64,000 nt of DNA, from positions 496,001 through 560,000 of the forward strand of contig NZ_SLZF01000001.1 in assembly GCF_004341515.1 (NCBI RefSeq), written 5' to 3'. Positions 43,430-52,256 of this stretch are shown piece after piece (position 1 is the stretch's first letter; each line of letters starts with the position of its first letter). Under the pieces are notes generated by a model that saw only the letters and a program-made list of their open reading frames with translations, ran no database searches and was not told the origin of the DNA. The position numbers were made by a program, and so were the translations under genes. Origin of the DNA: Allobosea sp. BK604 (lineage in GTDB: Bacteria; Pseudomonadota; Alphaproteobacteria; Rhizobiales; Beijerinckiaceae).

Positions 43430-44902
43430 ATGGCGCGACGCGTAATGATCGCGGAATTCATGCATGAGACGAACACGTTCAGTGTTCAGCTCACCGACGA
43501 AGCCACCTTCCGCCATGCCGGGCTCTATCTCGGCAACGAGGTGCCCACGGCATTCCAGGGCACGCGCACCGCGATGGGCGCGGCCTTCGAGGCCGCCGCG
43601 AAATTCGGCTGGAGCCTCGTCCATCCGCTGGTGACCCACGCCAATCCCTCGGGCCGCGTCACCGATGCCGCCTTCGAGCTCTTCGCCGGCCATATCCTCG
43701 CCGCCTGTGAGAACCTCGATGGCGTCCTGCTTCATCTCCACGGCGCCATGGCGACCGAAAGCTCGGATGACGGCGAGGGCGAATTACTGGCACGCATCCG
43801 CGGGAAGGTCGGTCCGGACGTTCCCGTCGTCGCCATCCTCGACCTGCATGCGACGCTGACGCAGCTCATGGCCGACAATGCCAATGCGCTGATCTCCTAC
43901 CGCACCTATCCCCATATCGATCAATACGAGCGGACCTGGCAGGGCGCCGAACTGCTCGAACGCGCCATGAAAGGCGAGATCAGGCCGCGCGTCGCGGTCG
44001 CGCGCCGGCCGATCCTCTACGCGCTCGATGGGGGTAGGACGACGTCGCCGCCCTTCAAGGAATTGCTGCGCCGTGGCGACGAGCTGGAGTCCTCCGGCGA
44101 GGCGCTCGTCGTCAGCGTCCAGGCCGGTTTCTCCTCGGCCGACGTGCATGATATCGGCCCATCCATCGCGGTGACCGCCAATGATCGCGCCAAGGCGCAG
44201 GACGTCGCCGAGACGCTGATGGACTATGCCTGGGAGCAGCGCCGCTTCTCCTCGATCCATTTCACGCCGCTCGCGGGAGCGCTCGCCAAGGCCAAGGCTG
44301 GCGAGGGCAAGGCGGAGAAGCCGCTGGTCATATCCGACTATTCGGACAATCCCGGTTCCGGCGCCTATGGCGACGCCACCAACCTGCTCAAGGCCGTGCT
44401 CGATGCCGGGCTGAAGAATGTCGGCTTCCACGCCATCCGCGATGCCGAAGCGGCCCTTGCCTGCCAGGCAGCGGGCGTCGGCAACAGCGTCACGCTCAGG
44501 CTCGGCGGCAAGGTCGACCCGAGCATGGGCGGCGGGCCGCTCGAGCTCACCGGCCATGTCGTCTCGCTCACGGATGGCAGCTTCATCACCTACGGCCCGA
44601 TGGGCGGCGGCGCCTGGCGCAATTACGGCTTGAGCGCACTGCTCAGGGTTGATGGCGTCGAGATCGTCATCATCACCCATAACGGCCAGGCGACCGATCT
44701 CGCGCAGTTCACCTCGCTCGGCGTCGAGCCGACCCGGAAATCGACGCTGATCGTCAAGTCGATGCAGCATTTCCGCGCCGCTTTCGAGCCGATCGCGCGC
44801 GAGGTGGTCGAAGTCGATACCGGCGCGCTTTCGACGCGCAATTTCAAGGAGCGGCCCTATAAGAAGGTGCGCCGCCCGATCTTTCCGCTCGACGACATCT
44901 GA
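43430..44902 (+). CDS. M81 family metallopeptidase-like protein (MlrC)
   Basis: A 490-residue protein of the MlrC family, named after a microcystin-degradation enzyme. It has the N-terminal HETNTFS motif, likely zinc residues in DLHATLT and YPHIDQYER, and the C-terminal GTPRKS-like VEPTRKSTLIVKSMQHF. Many relatives sit next to ABC peptide importers and probably hydrolyse amide bonds in unusual peptides. Here it is 36 bases before a YtcJ-type amidohydrolase and upstream of a binding-protein/permease set. Substrate unknown. Confidence 0.9.
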   Translation: MARRVMIAEFMHETNTFSVQLTDEATFRHAGLYLGNEVPTAFQGTRTAMGAAFEAAAKFGWSLVHPLVTHANPSGRVTDAAFELFAGHILAACENLDGVLLHLHGAMATESSDDGEGELLARIRGKVGPDVPVVAILDLHATLTQLMADNANALISYRTYPHIDQYERTWQGAELLERAMKGEIRPRVAVARRPILYALDGGRTTSPPFKELLRRGDELESSGEALVVSVQAGFSSADVHDIGPSIAVTANDRAKAQDVAETLMDYAWEQRRFSSIHFTPLAGALAKAKAGEGKAEKPLVISDYSDNPGSGAYGDATNLLKAVLDAGLKNVGFHAIRDAEAALACQAAGVGNSVTLRLGGKVDPSMGGGPLELTGHVVSLTDGSFITYGPMGGGAWRNYGLSALLRVDGVEIVIITHNGQATDLAQFTSLGVEPTRKSTLIVKSMQHFRAAFEPIAREVVEVDTGALSTRNFKERPYKKVRRPIFPLDDI

Positions 44903-44938
44903 TCTGGCGACAACGACAAGAACACGGAGGATACCACC

Positions 44939-46567
44939 ATGGTGCAGGCCGATATCGTGCTGCGGAACGGGCCGATCTGGTGCGGACGCGAGGATGGCGT
45001 CGTCGAGGCGCTGGCCGTCTGGCAGGGCAAGGTGCTCGCGACCGGAAGCGATGCCGAGATCGCCGGGCTGATCGGCCCGCAGACCAGGGTCATCGACCTG
45101 AAGGGCCGGCTGGCGACGCCGGGCCTGAACGATTCCCACCTCCATCTCGTCTCGCTCGGCATGACCATGGACTGGGTCGATGCCCGCCCGGCCGCCGCGC
45201 CGACGCTGGAAGACCTGCTCGGCGCGATCGCGACCCGCGCGGCCAAGGTGAAGCCGGGCGACTGGATCCTGGCGCGCGGCTACGACCAGACCAAGCTCGA
45301 CACCGGCCGCCATCCCTTCCGCGAGGAGCTCGACCGCGCCGCGCCGGAGAATCCGGTCATGCTGGTGCGCACCTGCGGCCATGTCTCGATCTGCAATTCG
45401 CAGGCGCTCGCGCTCGCCGGCATCGACGAACGCTCGCCGACGCCGGAGGGCGGCCTGATCGAGCAGCAGAATGGCAGGCTCACCGGAATGCTCGCCGAGA
45501 ACGCACGCGCCCCCGTTTGGGCCGCGGTTCCCGCGCCGACCGAGGAGGATCTCGTTTCCGGCATCGAGCGCGGCGGCAAATACCTGCTCTCGCTCGGCAT
45601 CACCAGCTGCATGGACGCAGCGGTGGGCCAGCGCGGCGGCTTCGGCGAGATTTCCGCCTATCACCGCGCCAAGCGCGAGGGCCGGCTGCCGGTGCGGACC
45701 TGGCTCACCCTGCTCGGCGACGAGGGCCGCTCGATCGTGCCGGAATGCTATGCGGCCGGGCTGATCTCGGGCACCGGCGACGAGATGCTGATGGTCGGCG
45801 CGGTCAAGTTCTTCCTCGATGGCTCGGCCGGCGGTCGCACCGCCTGGATGAACGAGCCCTATCTCGGCGACGACAAGACGACCGGCGTGCAGATGCTGGA
45901 GAATTCCGAGCTCGAGCGCATCGTCATGGACGCGCATGTGAAGGGCTACCAGCTTGCTTGCCACGCCATCGGCGATGCGGCGATCGAGCAGCTCATCACC
46001 GCCTATGAGAAGGCGCTCAGAGCCCATCCCGATCCAGACCGGCGCCACCGCGTCGAGCATTGCGGCTTCTCCACGCCGAGGCAGCACGAGCGCATGGTCG
46101 CGGCCGGGATCTATCCCTGCCCGCAGCAGGTCTTCATCCATGATTTCGGCGATGCCTATGTGAAGGTGCTCGGACCCGAGCGGGCGCTGTCGAGCTACCC
46201 GTTCAAGACCTGGTTCGATCTCGGCCTCAAGCCCGCGACGGGCAGCGACGCGCCGGTCTGCGACCCCAACCCCTTCCCGAATTTCCACACGATGCTCACC
46301 CGCCAGACCTGGCGCGGCACCGCGATGGACGAGCGTGAGCGCGTCTCGATCGAGGAGGCGCTGCAGGCCTACACGGAATACGGCGCCTTCTCGCAGAAGC
46401 AGGAGCAGGTTAAGGGTCGGCTCGTGCCGGGCTTCCTCGCCGATATCGCCGTGTTCTCGCGCGACCTGCTGACGGCGCAGCCGCAGGATATCCTCAAGGA
46501 CACGCGCTGCGACCTCACCATCCTCAACGGCGAAATCGTCTATGATCGGGCCGCTTCGGCGGCCTGA
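44939..46567 (+). CDS. Amidohydrolase family protein (YtcJ-type)
   Basis: A 542-residue metal-dependent amidohydrolase. The N-terminal composite domain precedes the metal-binding HxH in LNDSHLHL; later HAIGDAAIEQ, HCGFSTPRQ and ATGSDAPVCDPNPF provide other metal ligands. These enzymes hydrolyse amide or ester bonds of small molecules. It follows the M81 gene by 36 bases with GGAGGA upstream, so the two are probably translated from one message. Substrate unknown; together they suggest stepwise cleavage of an imported amide-containing compound. Confidence 0.9.
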   Translation: MVQADIVLRNGPIWCGREDGVVEALAVWQGKVLATGSDAEIAGLIGPQTRVIDLKGRLATPGLNDSHLHLVSLGMTMDWVDARPAAAPTLEDLLGAIATRAAKVKPGDWILARGYDQTKLDTGRHPFREELDRAAPENPVMLVRTCGHVSICNSQALALAGIDERSPTPEGGLIEQQNGRLTGMLAENARAPVWAAVPAPTEEDLVSGIERGGKYLLSLGITSCMDAAVGQRGGFGEISAYHRAKREGRLPVRTWLTLLGDEGRSIVPECYAAGLISGTGDEMLMVGAVKFFLDGSAGGRTAWMNEPYLGDDKTTGVQMLENSELERIVMDAHVKGYQLACHAIGDAAIEQLITAYEKALRAHPDPDRRHRVEHCGFSTPRQHERMVAAGIYPCPQQVFIHDFGDAYVKVLGPERALSSYPFKTWFDLGLKPATGSDAPVCDPNPFPNFHTMLTRQTWRGTAMDERERVSIEEALQAYTEYGAFSQKQEQVKGRLVPGFLADIAVFSRDLLTAQPQDILKDTRCDLTILNGEIVYDRAASAA

Positions 46568-46626
46568 CCAGGCGATCGCGCCGGAAAAACACAGGTTCCA
46601 GGGGCAATAGCAAAAAGCCGGATATG

Positions 46627-46640
46627 GTTCCAAACGGAAC
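46627..46640. promoter_or_regulatory. Short inverted repeat upstream of the binding-protein gene
   Basis: GTTCC-AAAC-GGAAC in the 135-bp gap before the binding-protein gene. A second GGTTCC lies about 36 bases upstream, near 46590. Could be an operator; weak evidence because no dedicated regulator adjoins it. Confidence 0.3.
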
Positions 46641-46702
46641 AGAACCGGTGGCATTGATCTGAAACACCGCTATAGAAACTGAAAAAACCGGGAGGATTCG
46701 AC

Positions 46703-48298
46703 GTGCTCAAGACCTTGGCTTTGACGACCGCGCTCGCGCTGACGACGGCTTTGACCGCGCAGGCGCAGACGCAGACCCCGCGCAGCGGCGGCACCATCCG
46801 CTTCACCGCCCCCTATGGCTCGGCCTTCGCCAGTCTCGACATCCACACCGCCAACCGCGCGCAGGACGAGATCTGGGCCAAGGCGATCCATCGCTCGCTC
46901 TATAATTGGGACTCGTTCGCCAACAAGCCGGTGCCGGAGCTGGCCAAGGAGGTCATCGCCTCCAAGGACGGCATGACCTACACCTTCAAGCTGCGCGACG
47001 ACGCCTATTTCCACAACGGCCGCAAGATGACGGCCGATGACATCATCTGGTCCTTCACCCGCATCATGGACGGCTCGAAGGGTTATCCCGGCGCTCGCTA
47101 TGTCCGTCTCATCAAGGGCGCCGTCGAGGTCGAGAAGGGCCAGGCGAAGGAGATCTCCGGCCTCAAGAAGATCGATGATTTCACCCTCGAGATGACGCTG
47201 ACCGAGAAGACCGATCCGGGCTTCTCCTTCTATCTCTCGACGACCGCGATCTATCCGGCCAAGGAAGCCCAGCAGCCCGATTATTTCAGCAAGCCGATCG
47301 GCCTCGGCCCCTACAAGTTCACCGAGCATGTGCCCGGCTCGCGCATGGTCGTCGACAAGTGGGAGAAGTTCTACAAGCCGGGCAAGCCCTATGCCGACAA
47401 GGTCGTGATCTCGCTGATGGGCGAGGCCTCCGCCCGCGACGTTGCCTTCCGCAACAAGGAGATCGACGTCTCCATCCTCGGCCCGACGCAGTACGTCGCC
47501 TATCAGGCCGACCCGAACCTGTCGAAGGGCCTGCTCGAGGTCGCCGAGGTCTATACCCGCGTCATGGGCATGAACCCGACCTTCAAGCCCTTCGCCGACA
47601 AGCGCGTGCGCCAGGCGATCAACTACGCGATCGATGCCGACCTGATCATCAAGCGCCTCGTCCGCGACAAGGCCTATCGCGCGTCCGGCTGGCTGCCGCT
47701 GTCCTCGCCGTCCTTTGACAAGGACAAGAAGCCCTATCCGTATGATCCGGAGAAGGCCAAGAAGCTGCTGGTCGAGGCCGGCTATCCCGACGGGTTCGAG
47801 TTCGAATGGACCGCGACCTCGAACGAGAGCTGGGGCATCCCGATCGTCGAGGCCATCATCCCGATGCTGGCCAAGGTCGGCGTCAAGGTGAAGATCAAGC
47901 CGGTCGAGGGCACGGTGCTCTCCGAGGTCGTGCGCAAGGGCGAATACCAGGCCTATATCTGGTCCAACACCTCCGGCCCCGATCCGCTCGCCTCGATGAA
48001 GTGCTTCCATTCGGCGACGCCGCAATCGGCCTGCAACTACACGCTCTACAAGAACCCCGAGGTCGACAAGCTGATCGACGAGGCCGGTGCGACCGACGAC
48101 GCCGCCAAGCGTGTCGAGCTGCTGAAGCAGGCCAACAACATCGTGCAGGACGACGCGCCGATGTGGTTCTTCAACTACAACAAGGCGGTCATGGCCTATC
48201 AGCCTTGGCTCAAGGGCCTGCAGCCCAACGCGACCGAGCTCGCCATCCAGTATTACGAGGATATCTGGGTGGACGCTTCCTCGCCGGCGGCCAAGTAA
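46703..48298 (+). CDS. Peptide-type ABC transporter periplasmic binding protein (family 5)
   Basis: A 531-residue secreted protein with a signal peptide ending AQAQ near residue 22. Family 5 segments are FKLRDDAYFHNGRKMTADDIIWSF, LGPYKFTEH, RVRQAINYAIDADLI and WSNTSGPDPL. GGGAGGA precedes the ATG. It delivers a peptide-like substrate to the permeases at 48365-50130. An inverted repeat GTTCC-AAAC-GGAAC lies about 63 bases upstream. Two permease genes follow but no ATPase. Confidence 0.9.
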   Translation: MLKTLALTTALALTTALTAQAQTQTPRSGGTIRFTAPYGSAFASLDIHTANRAQDEIWAKAIHRSLYNWDSFANKPVPELAKEVIASKDGMTYTFKLRDDAYFHNGRKMTADDIIWSFTRIMDGSKGYPGARYVRLIKGAVEVEKGQAKEISGLKKIDDFTLEMTLTEKTDPGFSFYLSTTAIYPAKEAQQPDYFSKPIGLGPYKFTEHVPGSRMVVDKWEKFYKPGKPYADKVVISLMGEASARDVAFRNKEIDVSILGPTQYVAYQADPNLSKGLLEVAEVYTRVMGMNPTFKPFADKRVRQAINYAIDADLIIKRLVRDKAYRASGWLPLSSPSFDKDKKPYPYDPEKAKKLLVEAGYPDGFEFEWTATSNESWGIPIVEAIIPMLAKVGVKVKIKPVEGTVLSEVVRKGEYQAYIWSNTSGPDPLASMKCFHSATPQSACNYTLYKNPEVDKLIDEAGATDDAAKRVELLKQANNIVQDDAPMWFFNYNKAVMAYQPWLKGLQPNATELAIQYYEDIWVDASSPAAK

Positions 48299-48317
48299 CA
48301 CCGCCCGCTAAGATCAC

Positions 48318-48349
48318 CCGCCCTCCCCGCTTTGCGCGCGGGAGGGCGG
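48318..48349 (+). terminator. Intercistronic hairpin after the binding-protein gene
   Basis: CCGCCCTCCC and GGGAGGGCGG form a ten-base stem around a 12-base loop, 20 bases after the binding-protein stop and 16 before the first permease. No T-run. The same position and type as in the other importer operons, suggesting differential expression of binding protein and permeases. Confidence 0.6.
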
Positions 48350-48364
48350 TATCATGAGGCCCGC

Positions 48365-49300
48365 ATGCTCCCCTACATCGCCCGACGCTTGCTCCAGATG
48401 GTGCCGATCCTGCTTGCGGTCGCTGCGCTGATCTTCCTGCTGTTCAGCGTCATTCCCGGCACCTTCGCCTCCAGCATGGGCGATGATGGCCGCACCGTCG
48501 TCGACGCTCAGGTGATGGAGCGGATGAACCAGGAGCTCGGCCTCAACGATCCGCTGCCGATACGCTTCGGCAAATATGTCGCGCAGCTCGCGACCTTCGA
48601 TCTCGGCACCTCCTTCCGCTCGCGCCAGCCGGTCTCGCAGGTCATCGCCGATCGGCTCTGGCCGAGCTTCCAGCTCGCCATGGCCGCCATGCTCTTCGCC
48701 ATGGTGATCGGCGTGCCGCTCGGCTTCGCCGCCGCGATCAAGCCGGGCAGCCTGTTCGATTCGGTCGCCATCATGCTGGCGGTCTCGGGCCTCTCCCTGC
48801 CGAAATTCTGGCTCGGCCTGCTGCTGATGTACCTGTTCGCGCTCAAGCTCGGCTGGTTCCCGAGCTTCGGCTATGGCGATGGCAGCCTGCGCTATCTCGT
48901 GCTGCCGGCGGTGGCACTCGGCGTCTCGCCGCTCGCGCTGCTGGCGCGGACATCGCGCGCCGCGGTGCTCGAGGTCCTGCATGCCGATTTCATCCGCACC
49001 GCCCGCGCCAAGGGCGCCGGAAATATCCGCGTGATGCGCTGGCATGTCGCCCGCAACGCCTTCGTCATCATCCTCACCACGCTCGGCCTGCAATTCGGCT
49101 CGATCCTCGGCCAGGCGGTCGTGGTCGAAAAGCTGTTCTCCTGGCCGGGCCTCGGCTCGCTGCTGGTCGACAGCGTGACCTTGCGCGACATCCCGGTCGT
49201 GCAGGGCTGCATCCTGACGATCGTTCTGCTCTTCCTCGTCATCAACATCATCGTCGACGTGCTCTGCGCGGCGATCGATCCGCGCATCAAGTACAGCTAG
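48365..49300 (+). CDS. Peptide-type ABC transporter permease (DppB type)
   Basis: A 311-residue membrane protein from MLPYIARR with six helices. It has LFSVIPGTFAS near residue 30, the EAA loop (FIRTARAKGAGNIRVMRWHVARNA) near 205-230 and the C-terminal DVLCAAIDPRIKYS. Eight bases separate it from the second permease. Channel subunit of the importer with the binding protein at 46703; no ATPase is encoded nearby on this strand, so one from the 32664 or 55834-57818 sets must serve or another locus supplies it. Confidence 0.91.
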   Translation: MLPYIARRLLQMVPILLAVAALIFLLFSVIPGTFASSMGDDGRTVVDAQVMERMNQELGLNDPLPIRFGKYVAQLATFDLGTSFRSRQPVSQVIADRLWPSFQLAMAAMLFAMVIGVPLGFAAAIKPGSLFDSVAIMLAVSGLSLPKFWLGLLLMYLFALKLGWFPSFGYGDGSLRYLVLPAVALGVSPLALLARTSRAAVLEVLHADFIRTARAKGAGNIRVMRWHVARNAFVIILTTLGLQFGSILGQAVVVEKLFSWPGLGSLLVDSVTLRDIPVVQGCILTIVLLFLVINIIVDVLCAAIDPRIKYS

Positions 49301-49308
49301 GCAGGCCG

Positions 49309-50130
49309 ATGAAGTTCCGCAGCAATCTCTGGATCGGCGGCGCCCTCATCGCGGTCGTCGTCGCGGGCGGTGCGCTCGCCCCCTGGCTCGCCCATACCGA
49401 TCCGGTGATGGACGCCAACCTGATGAATGCCGAGATGCCGCCCGGCTCCGAATTCTGGTTCGGCACCGATGCCCAGGGCCGCGACATCTACAGCCGCGTG
49501 CTGTACGGCGCGCGGGTCTCACTGACAGTCGGCATCGTCTCGCAGCTGATCAACACCTTCATCGGCGTCTGCCTCGGCATGTCTGCCGCCTATTGGGGCG
49601 GCTGGTGGGACGATCTCGTCAGCGGCCTGACCAACCTGATGCTGGCCATCCCCTCGCTGATCTTCGCGCTCGCGATCATGGCGATCCTGACACCGGGCCT
49701 GACCAGCCTTCTCATCGCGCTCGGCCTGACCAACTGGTCCTTCACCTGCCGCCTCTCGCGCGCCGCCACGCTCTCGATCAAGGAGCAGGGCTATGTCGAG
49801 GCGGCGCGCTCGCTCGGCTACACCGATACGCGCATCATGTTCCGGCAGGTTCTGCCCAATATCGCCGGGCCGATCATCGTCATCGGCACGCTCGGCATCG
49901 GCGGCGCCGTGCTGGCCGAAGCCTCGCTTTCGTTCCTCGGTCTCGGCATTCGCCCGCCCTTCCCGAGCTGGGGCTCGATGCTCTCCGACGCGCGCGACCA
50001 GATCACCACCGCGCCCTGGATCTCGATCTTCCCGGGCTTGGCGATCTTCATGACCGTGCTTGGCCTCAATCTGCTCGGCGACGGGCTGCGCGATGTTCTC
50101 GATCCGCATTCGCAGACCCGCAAAGCCTGA
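49309..50130 (+). CDS. Peptide-type ABC transporter permease (DppC type)
   Basis: A 273-residue permease with six helices, the FGTDAQGRDIYSRVLYGAR segment and the EAA loop (YVEAARSLGYTDTRIMFRQVLPN). It ends GDGLRDVLDPHSQTRKA as usual for DppC. Partner of the preceding DppB-type permease. The next gene, a deacylase, starts 31 bases later. Confidence 0.92.
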   Translation: MKFRSNLWIGGALIAVVVAGGALAPWLAHTDPVMDANLMNAEMPPGSEFWFGTDAQGRDIYSRVLYGARVSLTVGIVSQLINTFIGVCLGMSAAYWGGWWDDLVSGLTNLMLAIPSLIFALAIMAILTPGLTSLLIALGLTNWSFTCRLSRAATLSIKEQGYVEAARSLGYTDTRIMFRQVLPNIAGPIIVIGTLGIGGAVLAEASLSFLGLGIRPPFPSWGSMLSDARDQITTAPWISIFPGLAIFMTVLGLNLLGDGLRDVLDPHSQTRKA

Positions 50131-50161
50131 CCAGCCGCCTCATCATCCCTGGACCGCGCCG

Positions 50162-51145
50162 ATGACCACGCCATCCCCCAAGCCCGCCTGGACCGTGCCG
50201 GAATCGGATGAGGCGCCGCTGGAGAGCGTCCGCTTCCATGGCCTCAATGCCGGGCCGAAACTGCTCGTGCTCGGCGCCGTCCACGGCAACGAGACCTGCG
50301 GCCCCAACGCCATCGCCCGCATCATCGAGGATTGCCGGGCCGGTCGCCTGCTGATCAAGCGCGGCGAGGTCACCTTCGTGCCGGTGACCAATCCGAAGGC
50401 CTATCGCCAGAACACGCGCGAGGGCGACCGCAACCTCAACCGCGACATGTACGAGCGGCCGCAGCCCGTCGACAACGAGGACCGGATCGGCCGCCGGCTC
50501 TGCGCCCTGCTGCGCGAGCACGACATGCTGCTCGACGTCCATTCCTTCCGCGGCGAGGGCGAGCCCTTCGTCTTCTTCGGTCCGGAGAACAATACCGGCT
50601 CGCTCGAGTCCTTCCGGCATGATGCAGCCGAACTCGCGCTAGCGGCCTGCCTCGGGGTTCCCGTCGCGATCCATGGCTGGCTCGACAATTACGTGCAGAT
50701 CATCGCCGCCCGCGAGCGCCTGAAACTGCCGCCGCTCGCGGTCACCGAAGGCTACGGCACGACCGAGTACATGCGCTTCGTCGGCGGCTATGCCGTGACC
50801 CTCGAATGCGGCCAGCATATCGATCCGGCCTCGATCGAAGTCGGCTATGTCGCGATCCGCAACACGCTGGCTCTGCTCGGTCTGGTCGATGCCTCGCCCC
50901 CGCCCTCGGCCCTGAAGACGATCATCCACATGGTCGATGTCGTGATCTGCGAGACGGAGGGCGACAAGGTCGAAGGCAACTGGAAGACTGGCGACGCCGT
51001 GCCGGCCGGCGCCGTGATGGCGCGCCGCGCCGATGGCACCGCGGTGACAGCGCCAGTCGACGGCTTCATCATCTTCCCCAGTGCGACCGCCAAACCCGGC
51101 GAGCCGATCTGCCATTTCGGCGTCGCCAGCAAGCGCAGGCCCTGA
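50162..51145 (+). CDS. Succinylglutamate desuccinylase/aspartoacylase family protein
   Basis: A 327-residue zinc hydrolase of the AstE/AspA branch of the M14-like family. Zinc ligands His41 and Glu44 (GAVHGNETCG) and His127 (LLDVHSFRGEGEP) are present, and the ECGQH motif around residue 220 completes the site. These enzymes remove an acyl group from an amino acid or related amide. It is the last gene after an orphan binding-protein/permease set and may deacylate the imported compound. The start at MTTPSP follows about 34 in-frame residues of unlikely extension. Confidence 0.89.
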   Translation: MTTPSPKPAWTVPESDEAPLESVRFHGLNAGPKLLVLGAVHGNETCGPNAIARIIEDCRAGRLLIKRGEVTFVPVTNPKAYRQNTREGDRNLNRDMYERPQPVDNEDRIGRRLCALLREHDMLLDVHSFRGEGEPFVFFGPENNTGSLESFRHDAAELALAACLGVPVAIHGWLDNYVQIIAARERLKLPPLAVTEGYGTTEYMRFVGGYAVTLECGQHIDPASIEVGYVAIRNTLALLGLVDASPPPSALKTIIHMVDVVICETEGDKVEGNWKTGDAVPAGAVMARRADGTAVTAPVDGFIIFPSATAKPGEPICHFGVASKRRP

Positions 51146-51155
51146 CAGGGCCTCC

Positions 51156-51250
51156 CCGTCATGCTCGGCCTTGTGCCGAGCATCCACGTCTTGAACGCCG
51201 CACGTCATCAAGGAAGACGTGGATGGTCGGGACAAGCCCGACCATGACGG
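51156..51250. repeat. Palindromic element (family C, RPE-like), intergenic copy
   Basis: CCGTCATGCTCGGCC at the left end, ATCCACGTC and GACGTGGATGG as inner arms, and CCCGACCATGACGG at the right end. It lies between the convergent deacylase gene and the RpiR regulator. It shares both ends and inner arms with the element inside thiE, but is about 38 bases shorter in the centre. Confidence 0.85.
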
Positions 51251-51279
51251 AAAGACCGCCAGTGCGAGCGCAGCCGCCG

Positions 51280-52188
51280 CTACTGGTGGAACGTCCAGAG
51301 CAGGCTCTCGCTCAAGCCCTTCAGCGCCTCGACCGCGTCGGGCCGCTCTCGTGCGACGGCGGTGACCAGCGCGTCGGCCAGCGCGAAGATCGCGCTCGGC
51401 GAGTTCGGCAGCAGCCGGTTCCGCGCCGGGGCGAAGAGCGGGAAATCGGCGATTAGCGCCAGCGGCGAGGTCAGGGCATCGGTCAGCGCCAGCACCGGCG
51501 TGCCGCGCTTCCTGGCGAAATTGCAGAGTTCGACGGTCGTGCGCGAATAGCGCGGCATCGAGATCGCGATCACCAAGTCGTCCGGCCCGGCCGAGAGCAT
51601 GTGCCGCATCGCATGCGCCGGGCCCCCGCGCGAAGCGGCGAAGATCACGTCGGCATCGAGATAGAGCGCGAGCCCATCCTCGAGAAATGACGCGACATGG
51701 TGGCTCGCGCCGGTGCCGATGACGAAGATGCGCTGCGCCTTGAGCAGGGCGGCGACCGCGCCCGTGACCGTAGCCTCGTCCAGCCCGGCGATCGCCTCCT
51801 CGATATTGGCAGCCCCGTCCTTGAGCGCTCCGGCCAGCGTGGCGTAGGGCGATGCGGCGACACTGCGGGCATCGACCATGCTCGCCACCGGCGCCATGGC
51901 GAGCTTCAGCGCGTCGGACAGCGCCGTACGGAACTCTCCGTAATTGCCGTAGCCCAGCGCCCGCACGAAGCGGGTCACGGTCGCAGTCGAGGCACCGCTC
52001 TTCTCGGCCAGGCGATCGATCGTCATCGTCGCGCTGTCGAGCGGGTTCTGCAGCACGAAATCGGCCGCCTTGCGATGCCCGTTGCTGAGCGACGGGTAGA
52101 CCTTGGCGATCCGGTTCGCCAGATCCGTCGTCGCTTTCAGAACCGGTGACATCAGGCGTTCATCCGATTGACGTTGGATAATTTTCAT
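51280..52188 (-). CDS. RpiR/MurR family transcriptional regulator
   Basis: A 302-residue regulator with an N-terminal helix-turn-helix (TIDRLAEKSGASTATVTRFVRALGYGNYGEF) and a C-terminal SIS (sugar isomerase) domain (RIFVIGTGASHHVASFLEDGL, DDLVIAISMPRYSRTTVELC). SIS domains usually bind phosphorylated sugars or related compounds. It is divergent from the binding-protein gene of the complete Dpp-like operon, which it probably controls. Confidence 0.92.
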   Translation of the reverse strand: MKIIQRQSDERLMSPVLKATTDLANRIAKVYPSLSNGHRKAADFVLQNPLDSATMTIDRLAEKSGASTATVTRFVRALGYGNYGEFRTALSDALKLAMAPVASMVDARSVAASPYATLAGALKDGAANIEEAIAGLDEATVTGAVAALLKAQRIFVIGTGASHHVASFLEDGLALYLDADVIFAASRGGPAHAMRHMLSAGPDDLVIAISMPRYSRTTVELCNFARKRGTPVLALTDALTSPLALIADFPLFAPARNRLLPNSPSAIFALADALVTAVARERPDAVEALKGLSESLLWTFHQ

Positions 52189-52208
52189 GTTTGCTAGCCA
52201 ACGAAAAT
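52181..52208. promoter_or_regulatory. Inverted repeat, putative RpiR operator
   Basis: ATTTTC and GAAAAT are mirrored across a 16-base centre in the 68-bp gap between the RpiR start and the binding-protein gene; the left arm overlaps the regulator start codon. Arms of this type fit RpiR/HexR-like sites, but the evidence is only the symmetry and position. Confidence 0.35.
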
Positions 52209-52256
52209 AAACTTGTCAAAAGCTGACTAACAGATCCACGGGAACGGAGAGTCGTG

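Noticed and set aside
43784..46654. 956-residue open frame on the minus strand
   Set aside because: It is antisense to the M81 and amidohydrolase genes, which have clear families and ribosome sites. The long frame comes from high GC at third positions and its translation shows arginine- and aspartate-rich shadow composition.
46670..48301. 543-residue open frame on the minus strand
   Set aside because: Antisense shadow of the binding-protein gene at 46703; no recognised motif and the true gene has a signal peptide and family 5 segments.
51156..51250. Insertion sequence
   Set aside because: The element is only 95 bases with no coding capacity; it is a non-autonomous palindrome, not an IS.
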